Assembly: GCF_017916275.1 (NCBI RefSeq)
Contig: NZ_JAFMST010000006.1
Span: 270,921 to 334,920, forward strand
DNA: 64,000 nucleotides
From: Rubellimicrobium arenae
Lineage (GTDB): Bacteria; Pseudomonadota; Alphaproteobacteria; Rhodobacterales; Rhodobacteraceae
Direction: 5' to 3'
A program made the position numbers and the translations under genes. Below, piece after piece: positions 54,767 to 63,649 of the stretch (the first letter of the stretch is position 1; every line of letters begins with the position of its first letter). Under the pieces are notes generated by a model. It was not told the DNA's origin. It made no database searches and saw only the letters and a list, made by a program, of their open reading frames with translations.

Positions 54767-56175
54767 TCCGCGTCATCCTTGCCTCCGTTCTTTCGCTCTG
54801 GGCCGTGGTGGCGCAGGCGGACATCCAGATCCAGCAGGTGACCTCGCCGGGCGGGATCAAGGCCTGGCTGGTCGAGGAGCACTCCATTCCTTTCACCGCC
54901 CTCGAGATCCGCATCCGGGGCGGCGCCAACCTCGACCGCGACGGCAAGCGCGGGTCGGTCAACCTGATGACGGCGCTTCTGGAGGAAGGGTCGGGCGACA
55001 TGGACGCCCGCGAGTTCCAGGAAGCGCGCGAGGGGCTCGCCGCGTCGTATGGCTTCGACGCCTTCGACGACGCGATCGGCATCTCGGCCACCATGCTGAG
55101 CGACAACCGCGACCAGGCGGTCGACCTCCTCCGGCAGGCGCTGGTGGAGCCCCGCTTCGATCCCGACGCCATCGAGCGGGTGCGCGGGCAGGTCCAGTCG
55201 ATCATCGCGTCAGATGCGCAGGACCCGCAGTCGATCGCCAGCGACACCTTCATGGCCGAAGCCTTCCCCGATCATCCCTACGGCTCCAGCATCAACGGCA
55301 CGAGCGAGTCGGTCGCCACCCTGACGCGCGAGGATCTGCTCCAGGCGCATCGCGACACCCTGGTAAGGTCGCGGGTCTATGTGGGCGCGGTGGGCGACAT
55401 CACGCCCGAGGAGTTGGGCCGGCTGCTCGACACCCTGCTGGGCGACCTGCCCGAGGACGGTCCGCCGCTGCCCCAGGTCGCCGAGGCGGACCTGCACGGC
55501 GGCACCACGGTGGTGGACTACCCGACCCCCCAGGCCGTCGCGATCTTTGGTCAGACGGGACCCGAACGGGACGACCCCGACTACTTCGCCGCCTATGTGC
55601 TCAACCACATCCTGGGCGGCGGCGGCTTCGAGTCGCGCCTCATGGACGAGGTGCGAGAGAAGCGGGGGCTCACCTACGGGATCGGGACCTCCCTGGTGGA
55701 CAAGGATTACACGGACCTGTGGCTCGGCTCCGTGGCCTCGGCCAACCAGACCATCGGGCAGGCCATCGACCTCGTGCGCTCCATCTGGGCCGACGTCGCG
55801 GCGAATGGCGTGACCGAGGAGGAACTGACCGGGGCCAAGACCTACATCACCGGCGAATACCCGCTCCGCTTCGACGGCAATGCGCAGATCGCAGGCATCC
55901 TTGTCGGAATGCAGATGATCGGCCTGCCGCCCGAATACGTCGTGAACCGCAACTCGTACATCGAGGCGGTGACCATGGACGACATCAAGCGGGTCGCGGC
56001 CGAGCGCCTCGATCCCGAGAGCCTGCACTTCGTGGTGGTGGGCCAGCCCGAGGGCCTCGATGCCGGAACCTCTCCCGACGCGGCCCTTGTCCCTGCGGGA
56101 GAAGGTGCGACGGCGGGGGGCCCGGCCGAGGAGCCGGTCGACATGGCACCGTCGGACGGCGAAGCCACGCCGTAA
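54763..56175 (+). CDS. M16-family peptidase partner subunit (no zinc motif), exported
   Basis: A 470-aa protein with signal peptide MIRVILASVLSLWAVVAQA. The position of HxxEH in the partner is occupied by GSVNLMTALLEEGSGD, so zinc ligands are missing. The substrate-contact R-Y pair is present in REKRGLTYGIGTSL. Such pairs act as heterodimers in the periplasm. An acidic/Pro tail closes the protein. Translationally coupled to the catalytic subunit. Confidence 0.92.
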   Translation: MIRVILASVLSLWAVVAQADIQIQQVTSPGGIKAWLVEEHSIPFTALEIRIRGGANLDRDGKRGSVNLMTALLEEGSGDMDAREFQEAREGLAASYGFDAFDDAIGISATMLSDNRDQAVDLLRQALVEPRFDPDAIERVRGQVQSIIASDAQDPQSIASDTFMAEAFPDHPYGSSINGTSESVATLTREDLLQAHRDTLVRSRVYVGAVGDITPEELGRLLDTLLGDLPEDGPPLPQVAEADLHGGTTVVDYPTPQAVAIFGQTGPERDDPDYFAAYVLNHILGGGGFESRLMDEVREKRGLTYGIGTSLVDKDYTDLWLGSVASANQTIGQAIDLVRSIWADVAANGVTEEELTGAKTYITGEYPLRFDGNAQIAGILVGMQMIGLPPEYVVNRNSYIEAVTMDDIKRVAAERLDPESLHFVVVGQPEGLDAGTSPDAALVPAGEGATAGGPAEEPVDMAPSDGEATP

Positions 56176-56251
56176 CAGGTCCGGCCCAATCGGGGGCCGC
56201 CCCGCCGCGCCCCTCTTGGCCGGGTCCCATCGGCGCGCGTAAGGTTCGGCC

Positions 56252-58096
56252 ATGACGCGCGCCTTCGCTCCGCCCCCCGCTGCGCCGACGATCCGGCCCC
56301 TCGACGCGCATGCGGTGAACCGCATCGCGGCCGGGGAGGTGGTCGAGCGTCCGGCCTCGGCCGTCAAGGAGCTGGTGGAGAATGCGCTCGATGCCGGCGC
56401 TTCCCGCATCGACGTGGCCATCCGCGAGGGTGGGCGGGCGCTCATCCGCGTGGAGGACGATGGCTGCGGCATCCGGGCCGAGGAGCTGCCCCTCGCGCTG
56501 GCCCGTCATGCGACCTCCAAGACCGATGGCGAGGATCTCCTCGACATCCGCTTCTTCGGCTTCCGGGGAGAGGCGCTGGCGTCCCTGGCCGCCGTGGCGC
56601 GCCTCACGCTCACGAGCCGCGTCGAGGGGGCCGACGCCGCCCTGATCGCGGCCGAGGGGGGGCGGCTGGGGCCCGTGCGTCCGGCTGCCCTGTCCCAGGG
56701 CACTGTGGTCGAGGTGCGCGACCTTTTCTTTGCCACCCCCGCGCGGCTCAAGTTCCTCCGGGGCGAGCGTGCCGAGGCCCAGGCCATCGCCGACGTGGTG
56801 CGCCGCCTCGCCATGGCCGAGCCCTTCGTGGCCTTCACCCTGCGCGACCTGACCGGCGGGGAGCGGCTGGTCCTCCGGCTTGATGCGGAGGTGCCCGATC
56901 TGGACGGCCCGCGGGAGGCGCTGCGGCGTCGGCTGCGGGCTCTCATGGGGCGGACCTTCTCGGACGGCGCGATCCCCCTGGAGGCCGAGCGCGACGGCCA
57001 TCACCTGACCGGTTGGGCGGGCCTGCCGACCGAGGCGCGGGGCTCGGCCACCGCGCAGCATGTCTTCGTCAATGGGCGGCCCGTGCGGGACAAGCTGCTG
57101 CTCGGGGCCTTGCGGGCGGGCTACATGGACGTCCTTGCATCCGGCCGGCATCCCATGGCGGCGCTGTTCCTGGACTGCGACCCGCGTCTCGTGGACGTGA
57201 ACGTCCACCCCGCGAAGGCCGAGGTGCGGTTCCGCGACACCGATACCGTCCGGGGCCTTGTCGTGGGCACCCTGCGGCGGGCGCTGGCGGACCTGCGCGG
57301 CGCGCCGCTGCTCGCGGACGAGCTCATCGAGGCCGCACAGCCTGCGACCTGGGCGCCGGCCGTCGCGCCGCCGGCCCATGACCGCGCCCCGACGCCGTCG
57401 TCCCGGGCCGTGGAGGCCGCGTTGCGCGCCCAGGCGCCCGCCTTCGCCGAGGCGATGCCGCCCGCCGCGCCCTGGGTGCCTGCGGCCGAGGTCGACGACG
57501 TCCGCCACCCGCTCGGCGCGGCGCGGGCGCAACTGCACGGCAACTGGATCATCGCCGAGACGGCCGGGGGCCTCGTCCTCGTGGACCAGCACGCCGCCCA
57601 TGAGCGGCTGGTCTATGAGCGGCTCAAGCGCGAGGCGGCCCAGGGGCCGGTGCCCTCCCAGGCGCTGCTGATCCCGCTGGTCGTCGAGCTGTCCCAGGAC
57701 GAGGTGCAGCGCCTGCTGGACGCTGGCCCCGACCTGATGCGCCTCGGCCTCGTGGTCGAATCCTTCGGGCGCGCAGCCGTGGCGCTGCGCGAACTTCCGG
57801 CGGCCCTGGCCGGGGCGGACGGGGCCGCGCTCCTGCGGGACGTGGCGGCGGCGCTGGGCGGGGATGGAGGCGAGGACGGGGGCGACGGCGGGCTTGGACG
57901 CCGGCTCGACGCCGTGCTGTCGCGCGTGGCCTGCCACGGATCGGTGCGCTCTGGCCGACGACTCCGGCCGGAGGAGATGAACGCCCTCCTGCGCGAGATG
58001 GAGCGGACGCCGAATTCCGGGCAGTGCAACCACGGGCGCCCGACCTTCGTGGCGTTGCAGATCAAGGACATTGAGCGGCTGTTCGGACGTCGCTGA
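56252..58096 (+). CDS. mutL: DNA mismatch repair protein MutL
   Basis: A 614-aa GHKL ATPase. N-terminal motifs are NRIAAGEVVERPASAVKELVENALDAGAS, EDDGCGIRAEELPLALARHATSK and DIRFFGFRGEALASLAAVARL. A variable Pro/Ala linker covers about residues 345-420. The C-terminal domain carries DQHAAHERLVYERL, which fits the DQHAx2Ex4E endonuclease motif, and ends QCNHGRPTFVALQIKDIERLFGR. mutS is not in the window. Confidence 0.96.
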   Translation: MTRAFAPPPAAPTIRPLDAHAVNRIAAGEVVERPASAVKELVENALDAGASRIDVAIREGGRALIRVEDDGCGIRAEELPLALARHATSKTDGEDLLDIRFFGFRGEALASLAAVARLTLTSRVEGADAALIAAEGGRLGPVRPAALSQGTVVEVRDLFFATPARLKFLRGERAEAQAIADVVRRLAMAEPFVAFTLRDLTGGERLVLRLDAEVPDLDGPREALRRRLRALMGRTFSDGAIPLEAERDGHHLTGWAGLPTEARGSATAQHVFVNGRPVRDKLLLGALRAGYMDVLASGRHPMAALFLDCDPRLVDVNVHPAKAEVRFRDTDTVRGLVVGTLRRALADLRGAPLLADELIEAAQPATWAPAVAPPAHDRAPTPSSRAVEAALRAQAPAFAEAMPPAAPWVPAAEVDDVRHPLGAARAQLHGNWIIAETAGGLVLVDQHAAHERLVYERLKREAAQGPVPSQALLIPLVVELSQDEVQRLLDAGPDLMRLGLVVESFGRAAVALRELPAALAGADGAALLRDVAAALGGDGGEDGGDGGLGRRLDAVLSRVACHGSVRSGRRLRPEEMNALLREMERTPNSGQCNHGRPTFVALQIKDIERLFGRR

Positions 58097-58154
58097 ATGG
58101 ACAGGGCCATGGCAACGGGCTAGCCTTCTCCCGCGCAGCAAAGGGAGGGACGGC

Positions 58155-58640
58155 ATGTCCTGGCACAAGGCGATGGCGGCGGCGGCTCTGCTCCTGCTCG
58201 GGGCCTGCGCGCAGCAGGCGGGAACGCAGGGGGCGGCGCCTGCGGGCGGTTTCCAGCCCCGGCAGCTCGAGATCGCGAATCTGTCCCAAGGCTACAACCG
58301 CACCTTCGAGCAGTCGTTCACCGAGGCACCCTTCGCCAAGGGGGCGATGTCCGTGGTCGCGACCGAAAACGGCGAGCTCCAGACCTATGACCTGGTGCCG
58401 TGCCAGGGCGGGGCGGCCATCTGCGCCGGCAGCCTGACCGGACCGGCCGTGCGCCTCGTCCGGACGCCGGACTGGTCGGTGGTCCAAGGTCTCTATGGCC
58501 GCACCTTCTGGCTCAGCCATGGCGGAGACGGCTACCTGGAACGCAACGGGCAACTGGTGCCGCTGACCTGGGAGGCGCAGATCACCGGAACCGGCGACGG
58601 CAGCCTGCCCAGCCTCGAGACACCTTACCGCCACGGCTGA
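58155..58640 (+). CDS. Lipoprotein of unknown function
   Basis: A 161-aa protein; ATG at 58155 preceded by GGGAGGG. MSWHKAMAAAALLLLGACAQQ is a lipoprotein signal with lipobox LGAC. The mature part includes RQLEIANLSQGYNRTFEQSF, SVVATENGELQTYDLVPC, RTFWLSHGGDGYLERNGQLVPLTWEAQI and two further cysteines (CQGGAAIC) that could form a disulfide. The fold looks beta-rich. I do not recognise the family. It lies alone between mutL and the DUF3775 gene. Confidence 0.8.
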   Translation: MSWHKAMAAAALLLLGACAQQAGTQGAAPAGGFQPRQLEIANLSQGYNRTFEQSFTEAPFAKGAMSVVATENGELQTYDLVPCQGGAAICAGSLTGPAVRLVRTPDWSVVQGLYGRTFWLSHGGDGYLERNGQLVPLTWEAQITGTGDGSLPSLETPYRHG

Positions 58641-58707
58641 GGCCCGGCCCCGGAACCGGATCCGACGGCCGTCCGTTGGCGTGGCCGACGCAGCAAGGGG
58701 AAGTTGG

Positions 58708-59040
58708 ATGGAGATCGGAATCGATCAGGTCGGCGAGGTCATCCTCCTCGCCCGCGAGATGGTGGAGCAGTACACGGGGGCCGACGACCAGTTCGATGGC
58801 CTGATGGCCGGCTTGAACGAGGATCAGCAGCTCGATCTCGTCGCCCTGTGCTGGATCGGCCGCGGGGACTTCGAGCCCGAGGAATGGGACGAGGCCCGCC
58901 GCACCGCCGCCGAGGAAGCGACGCTGAGCACCGCCGACTACCTGAAGGGCGTGGATCATCTGGCCGAACATCTGGAAGCCGGGCTCGAGGCCATGGGCAT
59001 CTCGCCGACCGATGCCGAGGACAGCGCCATCGAGAGCTGA
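58708..59040 (+). CDS. DUF3775 family protein
   Basis: A 110-aa acidic, all-helical cytoplasmic protein. Start MEIGIDQVGEVILLAREMVEQ at 58708 (AGGGG upstream). The central MAGLNEDQQLDLVALCWIGRGDFEPEEWDEARRTA is the DUF3775 signature; the C terminus repeats short acidic helices (YLKGVDHLAEHLEAGLEAMGI). Function unknown; common in alphaproteobacteria as a single gene. Confidence 0.82.
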   Translation: MEIGIDQVGEVILLAREMVEQYTGADDQFDGLMAGLNEDQQLDLVALCWIGRGDFEPEEWDEARRTAAEEATLSTADYLKGVDHLAEHLEAGLEAMGISPTDAEDSAIES

Positions 59041-59142
59041 GCGTCCGGCGCGGGACAGGGCGTTATTGCATAGCGACGGACGTGCCTCCATCTCGGCCCC
59101 GATCCCCGCCTGTCGGGTGGGGCCACGGGAAAGGACCGAAGC

Positions 59143-60801
59143 ATGCGCCGACTCCTCGCGACCTCCGCCCTTCTGATCCTTGCGCCCGTCCTGGCCCGGG
59201 CGGCGGACGTGGCGCTGGTGATGGGCACGGCCGATTACGGCGCCTTGCCCGACCTGCCCCGGGGGACCGAGGTGGTCGAGGCCGTCGACGGGCTCGCGGG
59301 GCTTGGCTTCGATGTCCTGACGGTCGAGGACGGCGCGGTCGCCCAGGTGTCCCGCACCCTGGCCGACTTCGTGGCGCGGGTGCCCGAGGCCGAGCGCCTC
59401 CTGGTGGTGCTGTCCGGGCGCTTCGTCACCGACGGGACCCGCACCTGGTATCTCACCCGCGACGCCGCCGCTCCGAGCCTGTTCGGGTTGGATGAGCGCG
59501 CCGTTCCGCTGGAAAGCCTGCTGCAGGTGCTGGCCCGGGCACCGTCGCGGGCGGTGCTTCTTCTCGGGGTCGATCCGGGGGGGCAGGTGGCCTTCGATCC
59601 CTGGCTCCGCGAAGGCGTCGGCGCGCTTGCGATCCCGCAAGGGGTGACGGTCCTGACCGGGGCGCCGCGCGCCGCCGCCAACTTCCTGGCCGATGAGCTG
59701 TCGGCGCCCCGGGCCGACCTGTCCCGGCTCGTCGCCGAGAACGGCAACATCGCCGTCGCGGGTTACCTGCCGCAGGGCTTCGTCTTCGCCGGCGGTCCTC
59801 CGACGGCCGCCTCGGACCGGCAGGACGCCGAGGCCGAGGAAACGGCGCTCTGGCAGGGGGCGGCCGCCCTGGATACGCTGGACGCCTATCGCAACTACCT
59901 GTCCGCTTATCCGCAGGGCCGCTATGCCACGCAGGCCCGGCAGGGCATCGAGGCCATCCTGGCCGAGCCGAACCGCGAGCAGCGTCTGGCCGAGGAGGCC
60001 CTGGACCTCACGCGGGACCAGCGTCGCGAGATCCAGCGCAACCTGTCGCTCCTCGATCTCGATCCACGCGGGATCGACGGGATCTTCGGGCCGGGCACGC
60101 GGCGGGCCGTCACCGACTGGCAGCAGCAGAACGGCTTTGCGCAGACCTCGTATCTCGACCGCGAGCAGATCGAGCGTCTGGCCGCCCAAGCGGCCCGTCG
60201 CGCCCAGCAGATCGAGGCCGAGGCCGAGCGGCAGCGGGAGGCGGCCCAGGTCGCCGAGCGGGCCTACTGGGAGGAAAGCGGCGCCCGTGGCGACGAGCCG
60301 GGGCTTCGCGCCTACCTGGAGCGGTATCCGGACGGGATCTTCGCGGACACCGCCACCGAGCGGCTGGCCCGGATCCAGGACGAGAATCGCCGGCAGGCGC
60401 AGGCCGCCGACCGTGCCGCCTGGGATCGCGCGCGTGGTGCCGACAGGACGGAGGCCTACGAGGATTACCTCCGGGGCTATCCAGAGGGCCGCTTTACCGC
60501 AGAGGCGCAGGCGCGCCTTGCGGAGCTGGCTCAGGCGGACCGGAACGCGCAGGCCAACGCGCAGGCCGATGCCGAGGAGCGGGCGCTGGGACTGAACAGC
60601 CTGACCGCGCGCGTGGTCGAGCAGCGGCTCGATGTGCTGGGCCTGCGCCCGGGCGAGGTGGATGGCCGATTCGATGCGGACACCCGCCAGGCGCTGCGGG
60701 CCTACCAGCGTGATCGGGGCCTGCCGGTGTCCGGCTACCTCAACGAGCCGACCCTGGTGCGGCTGTTGGCCGACACCCTGGGCCGGGCCCTGGCGGAATG
60801 A
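59143..60801 (+). CDS. Caspase-like (inactive-looking) protein with two peptidoglycan-binding domains
   Basis: A 552-aa exported protein. Signal peptide MRRLLATSALLILAPVLARA. Residues about 22-220 resemble a C14 caspase-hemoglobinase fold (ADVALVMGTADYGALPDL, LLVVLSGRFVTDGTRTWYLT). The expected catalytic His (SGHG) reads SGRF, and the Cys strand (DACR/DSC) reads LGVDPGG, so both catalytic residues appear lost. A helical linker follows. There are two PG_binding_1 repeats: REIQRNLSLLDLDPRGIDGIFGPGTRRAVTDWQ near 290, and VEQRLDVLGLRPGEVDGRFDADTRQALRAYQ near 490. A periplasmic wall-binding scaffold is inferred. Confidence 0.8.
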   Translation: MRRLLATSALLILAPVLARAADVALVMGTADYGALPDLPRGTEVVEAVDGLAGLGFDVLTVEDGAVAQVSRTLADFVARVPEAERLLVVLSGRFVTDGTRTWYLTRDAAAPSLFGLDERAVPLESLLQVLARAPSRAVLLLGVDPGGQVAFDPWLREGVGALAIPQGVTVLTGAPRAAANFLADELSAPRADLSRLVAENGNIAVAGYLPQGFVFAGGPPTAASDRQDAEAEETALWQGAAALDTLDAYRNYLSAYPQGRYATQARQGIEAILAEPNREQRLAEEALDLTRDQRREIQRNLSLLDLDPRGIDGIFGPGTRRAVTDWQQQNGFAQTSYLDREQIERLAAQAARRAQQIEAEAERQREAAQVAERAYWEESGARGDEPGLRAYLERYPDGIFADTATERLARIQDENRRQAQAADRAAWDRARGADRTEAYEDYLRGYPEGRFTAEAQARLAELAQADRNAQANAQADAEERALGLNSLTARVVEQRLDVLGLRPGEVDGRFDADTRQALRAYQRDRGLPVSGYLNEPTLVRLLADTLGRALAE

Positions 60802-60812
60802 GGCGCCCCGTC

Positions 60813-60838
60813 CGAGGCAGGCCCAGGGACCTGCCTCG
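60813..60838. terminator. Bidirectional hairpin between convergent genes
   Basis: CGAGGCAGG (60813-60821) pairs perfectly with CCTGCCTCG (60830-60838) around an 8-nt loop, in the gap between the convergent peptidoglycan-binding protein gene and the repeat protein gene. No T tract. Confidence 0.5.
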
Positions 60839-60874
60839 TGGCTCCGCCCGAAGCGGAAGGGGTCCGGGCGGCCT

Positions 60875-62173
60875 TTACTGGGGGGCCGGCTGAGCGGGCA
60901 CGTAGCTCTCGAAGAGCATCCGGGTCAGCGCCTGCGTGCCTTCGCCCATCTGCCGCACGCCGACGACATAGGTGCCGGGCATCACCCGGGCCGCGATCAT
61001 CGAATCGTACGAGGTCCCGTTGTCGTCGTTGAAGGCGATCTGCCGGCCGAAGTCGTCGAACAGCACCAGCGACGGATCGCCCATGTTGTTCGTCACCGCC
61101 TCCACGAGGATCAGCCCGCCCTGGGTCGCCTCGAAGGAGAACCAGGTCGTCTTGTCGGTGGTCTGGACGTCCTGCCGCAGCCGCGTGGTGATCGGGCCGA
61201 GCGCCGTGACCGGATAGGACCCGTCGAGCGGAGGCGAAGCCTCGCCGCGGTCGTACATGCCGATCTGAGCCGCCTGGGCGTCATAGGCCGAGACCGTGAC
61301 CGTGACCGGCTGCGACGTGTCGCTGAGCGCATTCATGGACAGGCAGTAGGTCCCGGGCTGGAGCGGCGCGGCCATGTCGATCCGCGAATTGAGGCCGTCC
61401 CAGTCGTCGTTGTCGGCCAGATAGGATCCGAACTCGTCGTAGAGCGTGATGCTGGGGTCCGCGTCCGTGTTCTCGGCGGTGATCGAGATCGCCGTCGGGG
61501 CGGACAGGCGGAAGCCCCAGAACGGGACCTCGTTGACCGAGGCCGTCGCGGTGATCCCGCCCGTGCCGAGGAGGCTGTCGATCGGCTGGCCGTCGCCCAG
61601 GAAGGTCGAAAGGGTCGCCATGTCGCAGGCGCCTCCGCCCACGGGCGTGACCGGAGCGTCGGGCTGCGTCGGCTCGACCGGCGGCATCGGTTCGACCGGC
61701 GTATCGGCTCCGGCGGTCAACGCTTCCTGGTCCGTCCGGGCCACGCGGACGAAGCCGGTCATCGGAGAGCCATCGTACGATCTCATGGACAGGCAGTAGC
61801 GGCCCGGCTGGAGGTTCGTCTCGGCCCGCGCGGCCCCATTGCCGCCCGAATCATCGTCGGACAGGACGATGTCGCCAGCTTCGTTCCGCAGGTCCATCGC
61901 GGGATCGCCGGCGCCGCGCCCCTGCGCCTCGAGCCGCACGTCCGTCGGCGCCGAGACCGAGAACAGGGCGACGTACTCGTTGTTCTGGAGCACCAGGGCC
62001 ATCTGCTCCATGTGGCTGGCGGCGGTGGTCACGTCCGAGGCGGCCTCGGTGCCACCGATCCATTGGCCATTGGCGCTGACCCCGCCGCAGAATTCCTGCG
62101 AGGCGGCCGGAAGTGCGGCGCCGATCGCGAGGGCGGCCGCCGAGCCAAGCCTCCATGCGGTCCTGGTGATCAT
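60875..62173 (-). CDS. Exported protein with three pre-peptidase C-terminal-like beta repeats
   Basis: A 432-aa protein; start MITRTAWRLGSAAALAIGAALPAASQ (signal peptide) at 62173. Three repeats of about 110 residues share the pattern acidic loop, then a QPGxYxLSxR strand: LSDDDSGGNGAARAETNLQPGRYCLSM (near 110), LADNDDWDGLNSRIDMAAPLQPGTYCLSM (near 260) and IAFNDDNGTSYDSMIAARVMPGTYVVGV (near 395). This resembles PPC-type beta-sandwiches with Asp-rich, possibly calcium-binding, loops. A Pro-rich linker separates repeats 1 and 2. No catalytic domain is present. Often annotated only as hypothetical in relatives. Confidence 0.82.
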   Translation of the reverse strand: MITRTAWRLGSAAALAIGAALPAASQEFCGGVSANGQWIGGTEAASDVTTAASHMEQMALVLQNNEYVALFSVSAPTDVRLEAQGRGAGDPAMDLRNEAGDIVLSDDDSGGNGAARAETNLQPGRYCLSMRSYDGSPMTGFVRVARTDQEALTAGADTPVEPMPPVEPTQPDAPVTPVGGGACDMATLSTFLGDGQPIDSLLGTGGITATASVNEVPFWGFRLSAPTAISITAENTDADPSITLYDEFGSYLADNDDWDGLNSRIDMAAPLQPGTYCLSMNALSDTSQPVTVTVSAYDAQAAQIGMYDRGEASPPLDGSYPVTALGPITTRLRQDVQTTDKTTWFSFEATQGGLILVEAVTNNMGDPSLVLFDDFGRQIAFNDDNGTSYDSMIAARVMPGTYVVGVRQMGEGTQALTRMLFESYVPAQPAPQ

Positions 62174-62312
62174 CGGATGAGCCCTCTCGCTGCAGGTTCC
62201 TGTCGGGCGGAATCTACGGCGACCGGGGGGGCGCAAGCCAGCGCCAAGTGCTCGATGCCCGGTGTGGAAAACCGGACCTTCGGTCCCGGGGTGCCAGCGA
62301 TCCCGGGGCAAA

Positions 62313-62349
62313 CGAAAAGGGCCGCCCCAGTTTCCCGGAAGCGGCCCTT
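62313..62349 (-). terminator. Terminator of rpmJ
   Basis: A 9-bp stem, AAGGGCCGC (62317-62325) with GCGGCCCTT (62341-62349), and a 15-nt loop are followed on the minus strand by TTTTCG. Located 20 nt after the rpmJ stop. Confidence 0.75.
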
Positions 62350-62368
62350 GCGTAACGCTGGCTGCGCC

Positions 62369-62494
62369 TCAGCCCTGACGGGCCTTGTAGCGGCGCTGGG
62401 TCTTGTTGATCACGTACACCCGGCCCTTACGGCGCACGACGCGGCAATCGCGATGGCGCTGCTTGAGCGAGCGAAGCGAGTTGGCGACCTTCAT
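62369..62494 (-). CDS. rpmJ: 50S ribosomal protein L36 (zinc-free type)
   Basis: A 41-aa very basic protein: [20 protein letters not shown], then [21 protein letters not shown]. It is the longer L36 form in which only one Cys (residue 17) remains of the zinc-binding C-x2-C/C-x4-H set, as in YkgO-like L36. A good AGGAGAG lies upstream of the ATG. A strong terminator follows. Confidence 0.95.
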   Translation of the reverse strand: MKVANSLRSLKQRHRDCRVVRRKGRVYVINKTQRRYKARQG

Positions 62495-62570
62495 CGTCGT
62501 CTCTCCTGTTCGCGGCGCGCATTGCGCCTTGGTTGCGTTCATGCGGGGTCCGAGGAGCCTCGCCGGAATA

Positions 62571-62645
<75 letters not shown>

Positions 62646-62724
62646 GGTCCGCGCCGCTGGCCGCAAGGCTGTCGGCGTCGGGTGGGCGGTGGATAAATGC
62701 TGTGAAAGGGGCGGTCAAGGGCTT

Positions 62725-62752
62725 TTGGCATGTCCGTGTTTCGCGCTATGTA
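62725..62752 (+). promoter_or_regulatory. Candidate promoter of the N-formylglutamate amidohydrolase gene
   Basis: TTGGCA (62725-62730) and TATGTA (62747-62752) are separated by 16 nt, 37 bp before the ATG at 62789. Confidence 0.45.
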
Positions 62753-62788
62753 GACCTCCGGCTCGTTTGTGACGGATCCTCGACGCTT

Positions 62789-63649
62789 ATGACCCAGGCC
62801 TTCCAGATTACGCGGCCCGAGCGGCGGACCACCTCGGTCGTGTTCGCCTCGCCTCATTCGGGACGCGAGTATCCCAAGGCCTTCCTGGACAGGGCCGAGC
62901 TCGATGCGCGGGCCATCCGGTCCTCCGAGGACGCCTTTGTCGACCTCCTGTTCGACTGCGCCCCGGCGCATGGGGCGCCCTTCCTGCGCGCTCGCGCCTC
63001 GCGGGCGTTCGTCGACCTGAACCGGGCAGCGGACGAGCTCGACCCCGCCCTCATCGAAGGTGTGCGGCGTCCGGTTCACAACCCGCGGGTGGCCTCGGGA
63101 CTGGGGGTGATTCCCCGGGTCGTGGCCGGGGGACGGCCGATTCATCGTGGCCGCATCGCCCTGTCCGAGGCGCAGGGGCGGATCGACGGCTACTGGCGGC
63201 CTTACCATGAGGCGCTGCAGGACCTTCTGGTCGAAAGCCACCTGGCCTTTGGCGAAGCCATCCTGATCGACTGCCATTCTATGCCACACGAGGCGATCGA
63301 ATCGGTCGGGACCCCGGGCGGAGCCCGGCCCGACGTGGTTCTGGGCGACCGTTTCGGGGCCGCGGCCTCGACCGCGATCGTCGACCAGATCGAGGCCGCC
63401 TTCACCGGGGCCGGCCTCCGGGTCTCGCGCAACATGCCGTTCGCCGGAGCCTACATCGTCCAGCATTACGGACGGCCGTCCCGGAGGCAGCACGCCGTCC
63501 AGGTGGAGATCGACCGTTCGCTTTACATGGACGAGCGGCGTGTCGAGCCCTTGGCCCGGTTCGAGGAGTTCCGGACGTTGCTCGGGGCTGTCGTTGCCCG
63601 TTTGACGGCGATTGGGTGTCCGGAGGGGACGCGGGTGGCGGCGGAGTGA
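62789..63649 (+). CDS. N-formylglutamate amidohydrolase family protein
   Basis: A 286-aa zinc-dependent hydrolase of the HutG2/FGase family. ATG at 62789 (MTQAFQITRPERRTTSVVFASPHSGREYPKAFL); no strong ribosome-binding site is visible. Family motifs are ASPHSGREYP (metal His), ARASRAFVDLNRAADELDP, IHRGRIALSEAQGRIDGYWRPYHEAL and AILIDCHSMPHEAI (metal Asp-x-His). Then NMPFAGAYIVQHYGRPSRRQHAVQVEIDRSLYMDE. It may act in histidine or formyl-amino-acid degradation; no hut genes are nearby. Confidence 0.92.
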   Translation: MTQAFQITRPERRTTSVVFASPHSGREYPKAFLDRAELDARAIRSSEDAFVDLLFDCAPAHGAPFLRARASRAFVDLNRAADELDPALIEGVRRPVHNPRVASGLGVIPRVVAGGRPIHRGRIALSEAQGRIDGYWRPYHEALQDLLVESHLAFGEAILIDCHSMPHEAIESVGTPGGARPDVVLGDRFGAAASTAIVDQIEAAFTGAGLRVSRNMPFAGAYIVQHYGRPSRRQHAVQVEIDRSLYMDERRVEPLARFEEFRTLLGAVVARLTAIGCPEGTRVAAE

